Program-made: the position numbers and the translations under genes
In this document: positions 51,801 to 60,000 of the stretch, one piece after another
Layout: every line of letters starts with the position of its first letter
How positions within the stretch are numbered: position 1 is the stretch's first letter
Notes under the pieces: model-generated
The model's input: only the letters and a program-made list of their open reading frames with translations
Database searches by the model: none
Told to the model about the DNA's origin: nothing
DNA from: Takakia lepidozioides
Lineage: Eukaryota > Streptophyta > Takakiopsida > Takakiales > Takakiaceae
Direction of reading: 5' to 3'
Length of the DNA: 60,000 nucleotides
Assembly: GCA_030704615.1 (NCBI GenBank)
Contig: CM060732.1
Location: 67,005,053-67,065,052, forward strand

Positions 51801-54440
51801 CATGGTGGACTACATATTTCGGGTAAAGCTCCTGACTGTTTTGTTGAGCTAATCTGTCTCTCCTCCCCCAATAGAAGAAAAAGTGTTGAGCAGGATCTCT
51901 AATCTTATGTGCGCATTCTTGACAGATGAAAATTCAGCAGGATTTGGCACATGCGCGGAGGTTCTACATGGAGTCAGAGGAGAAGAATCTAACCCTCCCG
52001 GCACTCAAATCGTATCTCAAAGCTGCGGAGGTGAGGGCCCGCATAAAGTACAAGTCACGGATGGTAAAGTACGTGGCCATAGCTGATCCCGCCCTTGGTG
52101 CCGACTTTCTGGTGGATGGTGCAGAAAAGGTGATACATTCTTAACCAAATTGTGGTGGCAACAACTCATTTTTGTGGTGTTTGGCGCTTACGAATATGCT
52201 GGGTGGTTGGACAAACCCGGTGGCTCCAAATCTGGAATGGTTCCCAAAGTACAAGGGACATGTGGAGCTTCCCCAAACCGGACAAACTGTCTGACCCCAC
52301 ATTCGACATGTGGATGAACCGCATGACATGGTGGTTTCAGGTACTTCCCCACGCTTCGTTTGGCGCTTCTACTCTTGTAGGGGGTGGATTCATTGTATTT
52401 TTTCAGCAATGCGATCTGATGGAGAATCTCCACAGGTGACGACGAATGCGCAAGAGCAGCTGGATACACAAGCACATCAGTTCAAGATGGAGATGTCTCC
52501 TGCAACAGAGAGCCTACGCGACTATGTGACGAGGTACTTTCTGCTCTACAAAACCGACCTATTCTTTCGGGAGATACCACATGCCCGCCGGAGCCACGAG
52601 TTCACCGACCAGCCGAACGCGGACAAAGCAGCAATGCGCCTTCTGTACATGCACATACGCGATGCCCTCCTTACAGTCCTTGCATTTTTTGCCGAATTTC
52701 CAGATCAGGGCTCCGAAAATGGGTAAGTCCCTAGGGTGGCTGGCCCTGAACTGGAAATTTGGCGCCATTTTTCCAGGTCAAGGCCATATGGGACAGCCAT
52801 TTTCGGGCCGGACCTGGGAAAATGGCGCCGAATTTCCAGTCAGGGCTCCGAAAATGGCTAAGTCCCTAGGGTGGCTGGCCCTGAACTGGAAATTCGGCGC
52901 CATTTTTCCAGTTCTGGGCCCTATTGCCCTTGTGGGACTTAGCCATTTTCGGGCCGGACCTGGGAAAATGGCGCCGAATTTCCAGTCAGGGCTCCGAAAA
53001 TGGGTAAGTCCCTAGGGTGGCTGGCCCTGAACTGGAAATTCGGCACCATTTTTCCAGTTCTGGGCCCTATTGCCCTTGTGGGACAGCCATTTTTAGGCCG
53101 GACCTAGGAAAATGGCGCCGAATTTCCAGTCAGGGCTCCGAAAATGGGTAAGTCCCTAGGGTGGCTGGCCCTGAACTGGAAATTCGGCGCCATTTTTCCA
53201 GTTCTGGGCCCTATTGCCCTTGTGGGACAGCCATCTTCGGGCCAAACCGGGAAAAATGGCGCCAAATTTCCAGTTCAAGGCTCCCAAGATGGCTAAGTCC
53301 CTAGGGTGGCAGTCACCGAAAACCGAAATTCGGCGCCATTTTTCCATTTCTAGGCCCACTCAGATCCGCCCCAACCTGGGAAAATGGTGCCGAATTTGCA
53401 GTTCAGGGACCTCATAGTGTTTTTCATGAATGCAGGTACTGCAAGTTCTCCCTTTTGGAGAAAGGTCATCTGTCTTTCGAGCCTTCATTCTTCCTGGCAT
53501 GGAGGAACCCTGGGGCTGACTCCATGTACACTGACGATATTGTGAAGGAGTGGCATCTGGAACATTTGCATGATTGCCCTTGGCATGTGGACCTTCCGCC
53601 CGGCATGCTCGACCCATCCGAGTTTCAATTGAAGCTGGATGCTGAGGCCCGACGAAACCGGGCTCCGCTACCTCCGCTGGGTGCAAAAGAGGCAAAAGCG
53701 CTTGCGAACTCCAGGAAAGCGGCAGAGCTTGCTCAGGCAGGAATTCAGGAGAAATTGAATGAGAAGAGTAAAGGCCAAAGGAAAAGGACAAGGAAACAAG
53801 TGAGTGCAGTAACACCCAAAAAACAGAAAACCATCGGGGCATCGGAGCAGGCGCAGGAGGGGACCCAAGAGAGTGACTCGGACGACGACTTTGTTCAAGG
53901 TCCTGCGACTGCTGTTGCTGCTACCCAGTCACCGGTCGTCCGGGTTCCCAAGTCAGTTCGGAGTGGGACTGGCTCTGCCAAGAAGTTGGCATTTGAGGGC
54001 GAGCCTACACGGCGATATTCGGCGGTGACGTTTACACACAGGCCAAAGCTAGAACCTCCAACCATCATCCAATGCGTCAATGAGAGCTTCCTTGACGCTC
54101 TCGCTGCCAGGGCGAAGAAGGTGGCACACAGCAAGTCTATGGCGGAGCAGAAGGGGAAAGCCAAGAAGAGGGCTGCCGGTACAGAGCCTAAAGACACCCC
54201 TGGTTTTGAAGCCATGATGGAATTCTTCACGGCTGTGAGCACGGATTGCAAGAGCACTCGGGGGGGGGGGGGGGGGGTTTGAGGTGGAGAGAGCTTGCGA
54301 CATGATTCTCCTCGACATTCCAGATGGGGAGCTGCTGGAGGGCCTGGATGGTGTGCCCACCTGGAACAGGTTTACTGAGGACTACTGGAAAGCCGGGTTT
54401 GGGCTGGCGGGGATGCTTCTGAATGACGGTGGAATGATCG
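48807..54440 (+). CDS. Unrecognised multi-exon gene H, possibly transposon-derived, broken
   Basis: Plausible exons: from 48807 (Pro-rich, YPHPNPPPPAYPPQATYPKN, then KARRVARKGLKE), a segment near 49200-49490 (IHLQPQSLIDEVGELLADDW), one ending 51513 (IAEAHPNDLDWHFVVECVVL), 51633-51822, 51926-52129, an uncertain one near 52200-52340, 52407-52722, and 53436 to about 54440. Phases match at 51513/51633 and 52722/53436. The large last exon has SSFRP-poor, Lys-rich regions (KKQKTIGASEQAQEGTQESD, EQKGKAKKRAAG) and, after an 18-G run that shifts frame, CDMILLDIPDGELLEGLDGV and WKAGFGLAGMLLNDGG. A TAG at 51703 interrupts exon 51633-51822. A minus-strand insertion-like block (49510-50880) and element G adjoin it. 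Family unknown. Confidence 0.5.
49510..50880 (-). pseudogene. Minus-strand Cys/His-rich coding fragment I
   Basis: The frame ending near 49344 has KCAHCKEPPHCMSVCNAKQF, LTRACIHVGSHCHKLARGNS and EQLVQEEVKLRPGAKPKQIQ: two Cys/His clusters followed by a helical segment, a style seen in transposase-like plant proteins. Upstream on the same strand, 50515-50781 has ICRVMEKYLCVRYHLKPGSV and 50028-50324 has FDLFLKFCEGFTWRDTARSW, in differing frames. I cannot assign a family. It lies inside the span of gene H on the opposite strand and may be a separate inserted element. No terminal repeats were found. Confidence 0.4.
52690..53410 (+). repeat. Tandem array in an intron of gene H
   Basis: About five units of 128-146 bp, with the landmark GAATTTCCAG at 52694, 52830, 52976, 53120 and (CAAATTTCCAG) 53264, and a degenerate end at 53393. 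Each unit contains the words CCGAATTTCCAG and CTGGAAATTCGG in opposite orientation, so it can fold on itself. The first unit overlaps the end of exon 52407-52722 and its GTAAGT donor; GTAAGT recurs at 53004 and 53148. Confidence 0.88.
54260..54277 (+). repeat. 18-G homopolymer in gene H coding sequence
   Basis: A run of 18 G after the codons for DCKSTR. The frame upstream ends a few codons later, while a conserved-looking frame resumes directly after the run, so the true length probably differs by one or two bases or varies. Confidence 0.85.
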
Positions 54441-54479
54441 GAGCCTCGACGGGAGAGATATCAAGGAAAAGGTCTCCGG

Positions 54480-54819
54480 TTCAAATCGGGTCTTAGATTC
54501 CGTGGAAAAAAAATGATTAGACTTGGATGACTTAGATGACATTGGACACTTGGGCCAACAACACAGGCTATCCTGGAGGTCATACTTGGGCCTAGACATA
54601 GGCGACGCACTTGAATGCATAGGAGATTGCACATGGGCTTACATGACCCTGGACTCTTGGGCCAACGGCACAGGCTACCCTAGTTAATAGTTTCACCCAC
54701 TGTTCCTTTGCACAATCAGGTAGCCCTAAGTGTTCCCCCATATTCAATTGTGTTCCCTAACCATGGGATCTATGGCTCTCTTTGGAGAGCTAGCTGTTGT
54801 GATGGATGTCAGATGATTC
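54480..54819. other. Intergenic, short internal repeat
   Basis: No gene. The words ACTTGGGCCAACAACACAGG and CTCTTGGGCCAACGGCACAG occur about 110 bp apart, a small tandem duplication. Confidence 0.5.
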
Positions 54820-54822
54820 TTA

Positions 54823-55197
54823 GGGCCGCTTTACACTAGGGCCCAAGCCCAAGCCCAAGACCAAGTGAGAACGGAGCATTCCCATTGGCGGAGGCCTGAA
54901 AATTGGGCCCAACGACTTTACACTACGGCCCGAGCCCAAGAAAATGGAAGTGGGTCATCTGCCTACATGGCACCTACATGACACAAGTTTTGGCGCCAAC
55001 TTCTTGGGCCGGACCAAGAAAAAAGAACCCTCCTAGAATAGAGACCCAGCTCTCGGTTTTTGGGCCCAAGAAGTTTGGTATTAAAATAGACTAATTTTGT
55101 GCGATCATGATTGTTGAAGTTGGCCCAAGACCAGCCCAAGAGTGGTAGGAATTGGGCCCATGATTTCTTGGGCTTGGGCCCTAGTGTAAAGCGGTCC
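54823..55197. mobile_element. Tourist-like (PIF/Harbinger) MITE, 375 bp
   Basis: Inverted termini of about 30 bp, GGGCCGCTTTACACTAGGGC at the left and the complement with one mismatch (GGACCGC) at the right. A 3-bp TTA duplication flanks it (54820-54822, 55198-55200), as in PIF/Harbinger elements. The interior is rich in GGGCCCAAG words and codes for nothing. Confidence 0.88.
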
Positions 55198-55200
55198 TTA

Positions 55201-55720
55201 GAGAGCCAATAAGGGGTGGGCGGTTAAGAAGCAGCATCAAGTAGGTGGTGCAGGGGGGAATGCTAGAGTGTGAGCCTAGCCACGGCGAGCCTAGGAGCTT
55301 GCAAGCCCAAGAGCCTGACGTGAGCCCAATCCACGTGACACGAGAATGGGGGAAGATGCAGGGTGTATTTCCGCATATGAGCACCTATTACCGCGGAAAC
55401 ACAGCAAACACGACTAATCGGCAAACACGACAAACGCGGCAAATCCTAAACCTAACCCTTAGTGACATGTTCGTGCAGGAAACAGGCTGGGAATTAAGCT
55501 AACGTCATTACCGCAGAAACACGGCAAACCGGGGAAACATTTGTACCAATTAGCCTATGGTTTTCACATAGAAAGAGTTCCATTCGTCCTATGGCTTTCA
55601 ACTATTTCTGTACTTCACCTTCTATTGCTCATCAACATCCATTTGATTCACAAAATATGGCAAGGGTGAAAATACACCAATATGAGGAAAATTACCTAGA
55701 GTGGGCCACTTGCACTACCC
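55201..55720. other. Intergenic, upstream of PFP-beta
   Basis: No gene. CCGCGGAAACACAGCAAAC (near 55392) and CCGCAGAAACACGGCAAAC (near 55512) form a short dispersed repeat. Confidence 0.4.
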
Positions 55721-55726
55721 TACGCC

Positions 55727-55740
55727 CCATATATATATAG
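55727..55740 (+). promoter_or_regulatory. Probable TATA box of PFP-beta
   Basis: CCATATATATATAG, about 470 nt before the start codon, is the only strong TATA-like word between the MITE and the coding sequence. The implied transcription start is near 55760. Confidence 0.5.
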
Positions 55741-55974
55741 CCACTTCTACCCCTTTTCAAAATCCCTTAAAAAAAAACCCTGGTTAGGGTCCGGGTTACC
55801 TATCCGGATCCGGGCCAACAACGCATCAAAGCATCATTCCGGATCTCTTCAATATCATGCGAAGAAGATCGTTCTCTTTCTACTAGATTTCAATTTTGAA
55901 TTGAGCAACTGTGACAAGGCAGCAGAGCTTCGTCATCTACACATCATCAAGCACGCACAAAAATCTTGTGGGCC

Positions 55975-56070
55975 ATGACAGGAAAATCAATGGAACCACC
56001 GCAACATAGAGTACTGTGGGGGTCCTCTCTTCCTTTCGGGTTAGATTGCGTTGTGTACTGGAGTCGTTAG
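55975..56070 (+). CDS. Upstream ORF in the PFP-beta leader, 31 codons
   Basis: Begins MTGKSMEPPQHRVLWG and ends at a TAG 134 nt before the PFP-beta start. Shorter upstream ORFs start at 55859 (9 codons) and near 56116. If the leader is unspliced these may reduce translation of the main frame. No conservation is known to me. Confidence 0.35.
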   Translation: MTGKSMEPPQHRVLWGSSLPFGLDCVVYWSR

Positions 56071-56204
56071 AAATCTTAACGGGCTTTTGACATCCAAAAA
56101 GCGCACAGATTGCTCTGATGTCTCTGACCTCCACCTGATTTCTCTGAGGGTCTCCGATCTCATTTTCACAAGATTTGGGCCAGGAAGCTAAGGGGAGGGC
56201 AAGG

Positions 56205-57908
56205 ATGACAGGACTGTCGTCCAGTGGGGCGGAGAAGGTTGGGAGCAAGCCAGGTGAGAGGGCACTGCGTGATACTTCGGTCTACAGCCCTGTGCAGGTC
56301 AATCGACTGGAGTACAAGCCTAGCCTTCCCTCAGTGTTACAAGGTACTTTCAAGGTCGTTCATGGCCCTCCTTCCACAGCTGCTGGGAACCCTGAAGAAA
56401 TAAAGCAGCTTTTCCCTTGTCTATATGGGCAACCTTCGGTGGAGCTGGTGGGTAGTGAAAGACCCACATATGATACTGATCAGAATCTAAAGATAGGAGT
56501 GGTTTTGTCTGGAGGGCAGGCGCCCGGAGGTCACAATGTGATCGCTGGAATCTTTGATTATTTGCAAGAGCATGCCAAGGGCAGTACTTTGTATGGATTC
56601 AAAGGAGGCCCTGCGGGCATCATGCGCTCTATAGTCGTTGAGATCACTGCTGAGTTTCTCTACCCCTTCCGAAACCAGGGTGGATTTGACATTATCTGCA
56701 GTGGCCGAGACAAGATTGAGACCCCAGAACAGTTCAAGCAAGCTGAGGACACAGTCGTGAAGCTGGACTTGGATGGGTTGGTCGTTATCGGGGGAGATGA
56801 CTCCAATACAAATGCTGCCCTTCTTGGTGAGTACTTTCGTTCGAGGAAGCTGAAGACCCGTGTAATTGGCTGTCCCAAGACCATCGACGGTGACCTCAAA
56901 AGCAAGCAGGTTCCAACAAGTTTCGGGTTCGACACAGCCTGCAAAGTCTATTCCGAGATGATTGGCAATATCATGGTGGACGCGCGATCTACTGGAAAAT
57001 ACTACCATTTCGTGCGGCTCATGGGGCGGGCGGCTTCTCACATTACCCTGGAGTGTGCCCTCCAGACCCATCCCAATGTGGCTATCATTGGTGAGGAGGT
57101 GAACTTGCGGAAGCAGACACTCCGGCAGGTGACGAATGGTATAGCGGACGTGGTTTGCAGGAGAGCGCAGGAAGGTAAGCACTTCGGAGTCTTCCTCATA
57201 CCAGAAGGTCTCATTGATTTCATTCCTGAAATTCAACATCTGATCGCAGAGCTGAATGAGATCCTGGCAACTGGTGGTTGTGATGAGGAGGGACACTGGA
57301 AATGCAATTTGACAGCCCCAAGCCGGGCCCTTTTTGACTCCCTGCCTCACAGTATTCAAAGTGAGCTCTTGTTGGAGCGTGACCCACATGGCAACGTTCA
57401 AGTAGCAAGAATAGAAACAGAGAAGATGTTGATTTCCATGATCGAGACTGAGCTCATGGCTAGGAAACATGAGGAGACCTTTGCAGGCCATTTCAAGGGT
57501 CAAGCCCACTTCTTTGGCTATGAAGGACGGTGTGGAATGCCCACAAACTTTGACGCCACATACTGCTATGCCCTTGGATTTGTTGCTGGCGTTCTTTTGC
57601 GCACGGGCCAGACTGGCCTCATTGCATCTGTCAGAAATCTGACTGCACCGGCCGAAGATTGGACTGTTGGAGGCACAGCTTTAACGGAGCTTATGGATGT
57701 CGAACGACGAAAGGGAAAGAACAAGCCTGTGATCAAGAAGGCCATGGTAGAGCTTGATGGTGCCCCATTCAAGCAGTTTGCCTCATTAAGGGATAGGTGG
57801 GCATTGGAGGATAACTATCTTAGCCCAGGGCCCATCCAGTTCTCAGGTCCTACTGCCAATGAAACCAATTATACGCTGATGCTTGAGCTTGGAGCTGTGG
57901 CCACTTGA
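56205..57908 (+). CDS. PFP-BETA: PPi-dependent fructose-6-phosphate 1-phosphotransferase, beta (catalytic) subunit
   Basis: 567 residues, matching the usual length of about 566. Cytosolic glycolytic enzyme interconverting fructose 6-phosphate plus PPi and fructose 1,6-bisphosphate plus Pi; in plants it pairs with a regulatory alpha subunit and is activated by fructose 2,6-bisphosphate. Visible landmarks: GVVLSGGQAPGGHNVIAG from residue 98 (phosphate-binding loop), GGDDSN at 196 (the second Asp marks PPi rather than ATP use), PKTIDGDL at 224 (catalytic Asp), LMGRAASHITLECALQTHPN at about 272 and FFGYEGRCGMPTNFDATYC near the C-terminus. The ATG at 56205 is chosen because an upstream in-frame ATG is absent and the length then fits. 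The frame is uninterrupted, whereas flowering-plant PFP-beta genes have many introns; a processed copy or intron loss is likely. No stop, frameshift or lost catalytic residue is visible, so it looks functional. Confidence 0.96.
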   Translation: MTGLSSSGAEKVGSKPGERALRDTSVYSPVQVNRLEYKPSLPSVLQGTFKVVHGPPSTAAGNPEEIKQLFPCLYGQPSVELVGSERPTYDTDQNLKIGVVLSGGQAPGGHNVIAGIFDYLQEHAKGSTLYGFKGGPAGIMRSIVVEITAEFLYPFRNQGGFDIICSGRDKIETPEQFKQAEDTVVKLDLDGLVVIGGDDSNTNAALLGEYFRSRKLKTRVIGCPKTIDGDLKSKQVPTSFGFDTACKVYSEMIGNIMVDARSTGKYYHFVRLMGRAASHITLECALQTHPNVAIIGEEVNLRKQTLRQVTNGIADVVCRRAQEGKHFGVFLIPEGLIDFIPEIQHLIAELNEILATGGCDEEGHWKCNLTAPSRALFDSLPHSIQSELLLERDPHGNVQVARIETEKMLISMIETELMARKHEETFAGHFKGQAHFFGYEGRCGMPTNFDATYCYALGFVAGVLLRTGQTGLIASVRNLTAPAEDWTVGGTALTELMDVERRKGKNKPVIKKAMVELDGAPFKQFASLRDRWALEDNYLSPGPIQFSGPTANETNYTLMLELGAVAT

Positions 57909-58500
57909 ATCTAGGGCAAGTGTATGCCTGCAAGTTCAACCACCTCGGGGGTTTTGATTTTCAAAACTCTTTCCATTCAAATGGAAAGCTTTTCCATCCC
58001 CAGGGTAAACAGATTAGCATGTCTGTGCCTTGTTACATTTCCGATTCAAATGGGGTCATAAGTCTGATGGGAGTGACATTATTATTGACAATTCCCATAG
58101 TCACACTAGTCTACCTTACTGAGGATTTTTCCTCAAAGCTCACAGTTTGCAAGAAGATTCAAAGGCAACTCTGTGCCAGGGTCTTATGGATGTGTATGAG
58201 GTAGAAAGAGAGAGGCTTGCTGGGCAAAAGCTACAGGTTTGTGAAGGGAGACAACTGCTGCTGGAACCTAGTGGGTTGGAAGGAAGGCGAAGCCTTGATT
58301 ATTATTGAAGCTGCGTGTGCTGGATGTGCAGCAATTTGGCTGTTGGGTACTGTGTTTGGAGAAATTGCTCCTACATATTATCTCAGCTTACCTCTTCTCT
58401 CTCTTTCTTCCTTTCCAGACTCAGCATGCATGTGCAAAGTTTTTGGGCGTGTGCTTGTCAATTTGGTTTACCATGACAACGTGGTCCCCAGGATTAGTTC
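57909..58500 (+). other. Region downstream of PFP-beta
   Basis: Presumed 3' UTR and flank. No recognised gene, and no clear AATAAA-type signal or poly(A) tract close to the stop codon that would mark a recent retrocopy. Confidence 0.4.
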
Positions 58501-58504
58501 TCTT

Positions 58505-58980
58505 TTCTAAGGCAAAAACTTTGGTCCGCAACTTCCTTGGGGGGGCTTTGTCTCCAAATCACTCTAGACGAGCTTTGGTCTCTTGGAAACAATGTGGAGC
58601 ACTGGTTTGGAGGTCTCCCCCTTCACCGAGGCTTTTGTGTAAGAATTAAAAAGAAGCATGGGGGCCTGGGCATCTTGGGTCCATAGATTCAATCTCTAGC
58701 CCTCATTGCTAAATGGATCCCCAGAGCTCTCAACCCGGTGCAGGGGCATGGGCCGTGCCGATTAAAAACCAAATCTCCCTTTCTAGACCTAAATCTGACA
58801 AAGGGTGGGCACCCTCTCTTAGGTGGCTCAGGCAGGGGGATTGTAGCACTTCCACTAAATTACCTTTGAACATCAACTCACTTGTAGTGGGCGAACATCC
58901 CACTTCCAGGCTCTTGTCCGAAACGAGTCTTTGATGTGTTGGTTTGGACGAAACAGCTGAACTAGAGAGATTCTTCAACT
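58505..58980 (+). pseudogene. LINE fragment, RT C-terminal / zf-RVT region
   Basis: Plus-strand frames read KAKTLVRNFLGGALSPNHSR, RALVSWKQCGALVW and, in a shifted frame, KKHGGLGILG followed by IQSLALIAKWI. In plant L1-type LINEs this is the conserved tail: a FLWGG-like motif, the VSW-xx-C motif, GGLGI and N-xALLAKW. A 1-2 nt shift and stops break it. No 5' part or poly(A) tail found. Confidence 0.65.
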
Positions 58981-58989
58981 TGCAGAACA

Positions 58990-60000
58990 ACTGCACTAAA
59001 TGAGTGCAAAATGGACTCCCTTTGCCCCAACTTCCCTCTACACGTCAAAATTTGTCAGAATTGAAAACCCACCCCAAAGAACGACGATAATAATACTTGT
59101 GCCCAAAACTGTCCGAAACCTTCTCTCTGATCATGGCCTGCTGCTTGTGTATGTTGTTTAAGTAGCTCGTGGTACATAGTTTGGTATCGTTTTGTGTGCT
59201 CTGTACCCCACATGAAATTTCTGTTAGAAGTATAAAGAAAGTCTACAAAGATGCCAGCTTCAAATCCTGATATTAGTTCACTTGTCGAGGACCGCCCCTT
59301 ACAGGGAAGTGTAGATAGTCTTGTTCTTTTGATGAACTTCAATGTGCGAGGAGGGACCCTACCATAATTTCCTGAAAAATCTTCCAGTAAGAGAAGGAAG
59401 GATGCAGAGTTTAGAATAGAGCTGTATGCTCTGTCTTGGTTGACAAAGACAGTTGCACCACCCATCAATTCCTTTGAGTTTCATTCTTGCGAACGTACTC
59501 CTAAGGCAGGATACTCAACGCGTTAGCTGCAGCATTGCACGGGTCGATACGCACAGCCTAGAATCCATCGTTTACGGCTAGGACTACTGGGGGTATCCAT
59601 CCCATTTGCTCCGCTCCCCAAGCTTTAGTCTTTGAGTGTCAATGGCGTCCCAACAGAGTGCTTTCGCTGTTGGTGTTCTTTCCTACTTCTACGCAACAGC
59701 TACTCCACCGGAAATTCCCTCTGCCCCTACCCTTTCCACCGCCTGTCCAAGGTTGCCTCCATTGATTGAAGTTCTACTATTTTCCGCTCTTTTGTGTACG
59801 GATCACCACTGGATTATTGTGGATTGGTAACTGATGGGGTTCATAACAACTGACACACCAACAAGCTGTGTTACATTCCATTTCCAATCACAAGGTTTGA
59901 ATCTCAGACAGACCAGCAGTTCATTCACCGCACTCAGCCAATATAAATTTCAAGGTGCCAAATCATTGAGAGATTAGTAAGCATCGTTGCCTTCAGGTAT
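58990..60000. other. Right end of window, no gene recognised
   Basis: A 137-codon minus-strand frame (59055-59468) and a short plus-strand frame (59641-59829, starting MASQQSAFAVGVLSYFYATA) are open but match no family I know. The sequence AAGGTTTGAATCTC near 59892 is a weak B-box-like word. Confidence 0.3.

Noticed and set aside
54465-54495. CCGGTTCAAATCGGG as a tRNA T-arm
   Set aside because: No matching acceptor or anticodon arms in the neighbouring sequence; at most a tRNA-derived scrap.
56487-57509. Long open frame antisense to PFP-beta
   Set aside because: It mirrors the codon pattern of the real gene and has no family resemblance; a shadow of strong coding bias.
59055-59468. 137-codon minus-strand open frame as a gene
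   Set aside because: No recognisable domain, no splice or promoter context; a chance frame is as likely.

Overview
The window is plant nuclear DNA. Plant-type protein families (a RAB3GAP2-like protein, the beta subunit of PPi-dependent phosphofructokinase, PPR repeats), GT-AG introns and a dense layer of Ty3, CACTA, hAT-type and PIF/Harbinger-type elements all fit a streptophyte with a large repeat-rich genome. One chromovirus resembles the Tcn1-like lineage known from fungi and non-seed plants, so I lean to a fern, lycophyte or moss. That placement is inference, and the species cannot be named from the sequence.

Layout. (1) 1-7444: the 5' half of a RAB3GAP2-like gene on +, eight exons traced by splice phase, with no 3' half recognised. 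(2) 8.9-9.3 kb: tRNA-promoter-like (SINE-type) units. (3) 9.87-23.5 kb: an array of short palindromes split by a minus-strand Ty3 chromovirus (B, 10581-22668), which is itself split by a plus-strand Ty3 chromovirus (A, 11719-17493, perfect 5-bp TSD). (4) 24.2-27.0 kb: the 5' end of another LTR element (E) and a minus-strand multi-exon gene resembling transposon accessory proteins (F). (5) 27.48-37.6 kb: an old minus-strand Ty3 element (D), interrupted by an 814-bp hAT-type MITE and by a second copy (C, 29150-36086, perfect TSD) of the A family. (6) 38.3-44.1 kb: an unrecognised spliced gene (J) whose last exon carries a 4466-bp CACTA element with perfect termini and TSD; the CACTA carries tandem antisense PPR fragments. 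(7) 47.0-48.8 kb: a 3' piece of a minus-strand Ty3 element (G), abutting a plus-strand multi-exon gene (H, 48.8-54.4 kb) that holds an intronic tandem array and an 18-G tract. (8) 54.8-55.2 kb: a Tourist-like MITE. (9) 56205-57908: an intact, uninterrupted PFP-beta coding sequence with a TATA-type promoter and upstream ORFs. (10) 58.5-59.0 kb: a LINE fragment.

Only PFP-beta looks like an intact gene. RAB3GAP2 is intact as far as it goes. All LTR elements are broken: in-frame stops, indels, deletions, or Asp-to-Asn changes at catalytic sites. Insertion order inferred from nesting: palindrome array older than B older than A; D older than C and the hAT MITE; gene J older than the CACTA. All product names rest on motif recognition by eye; no database search was run.
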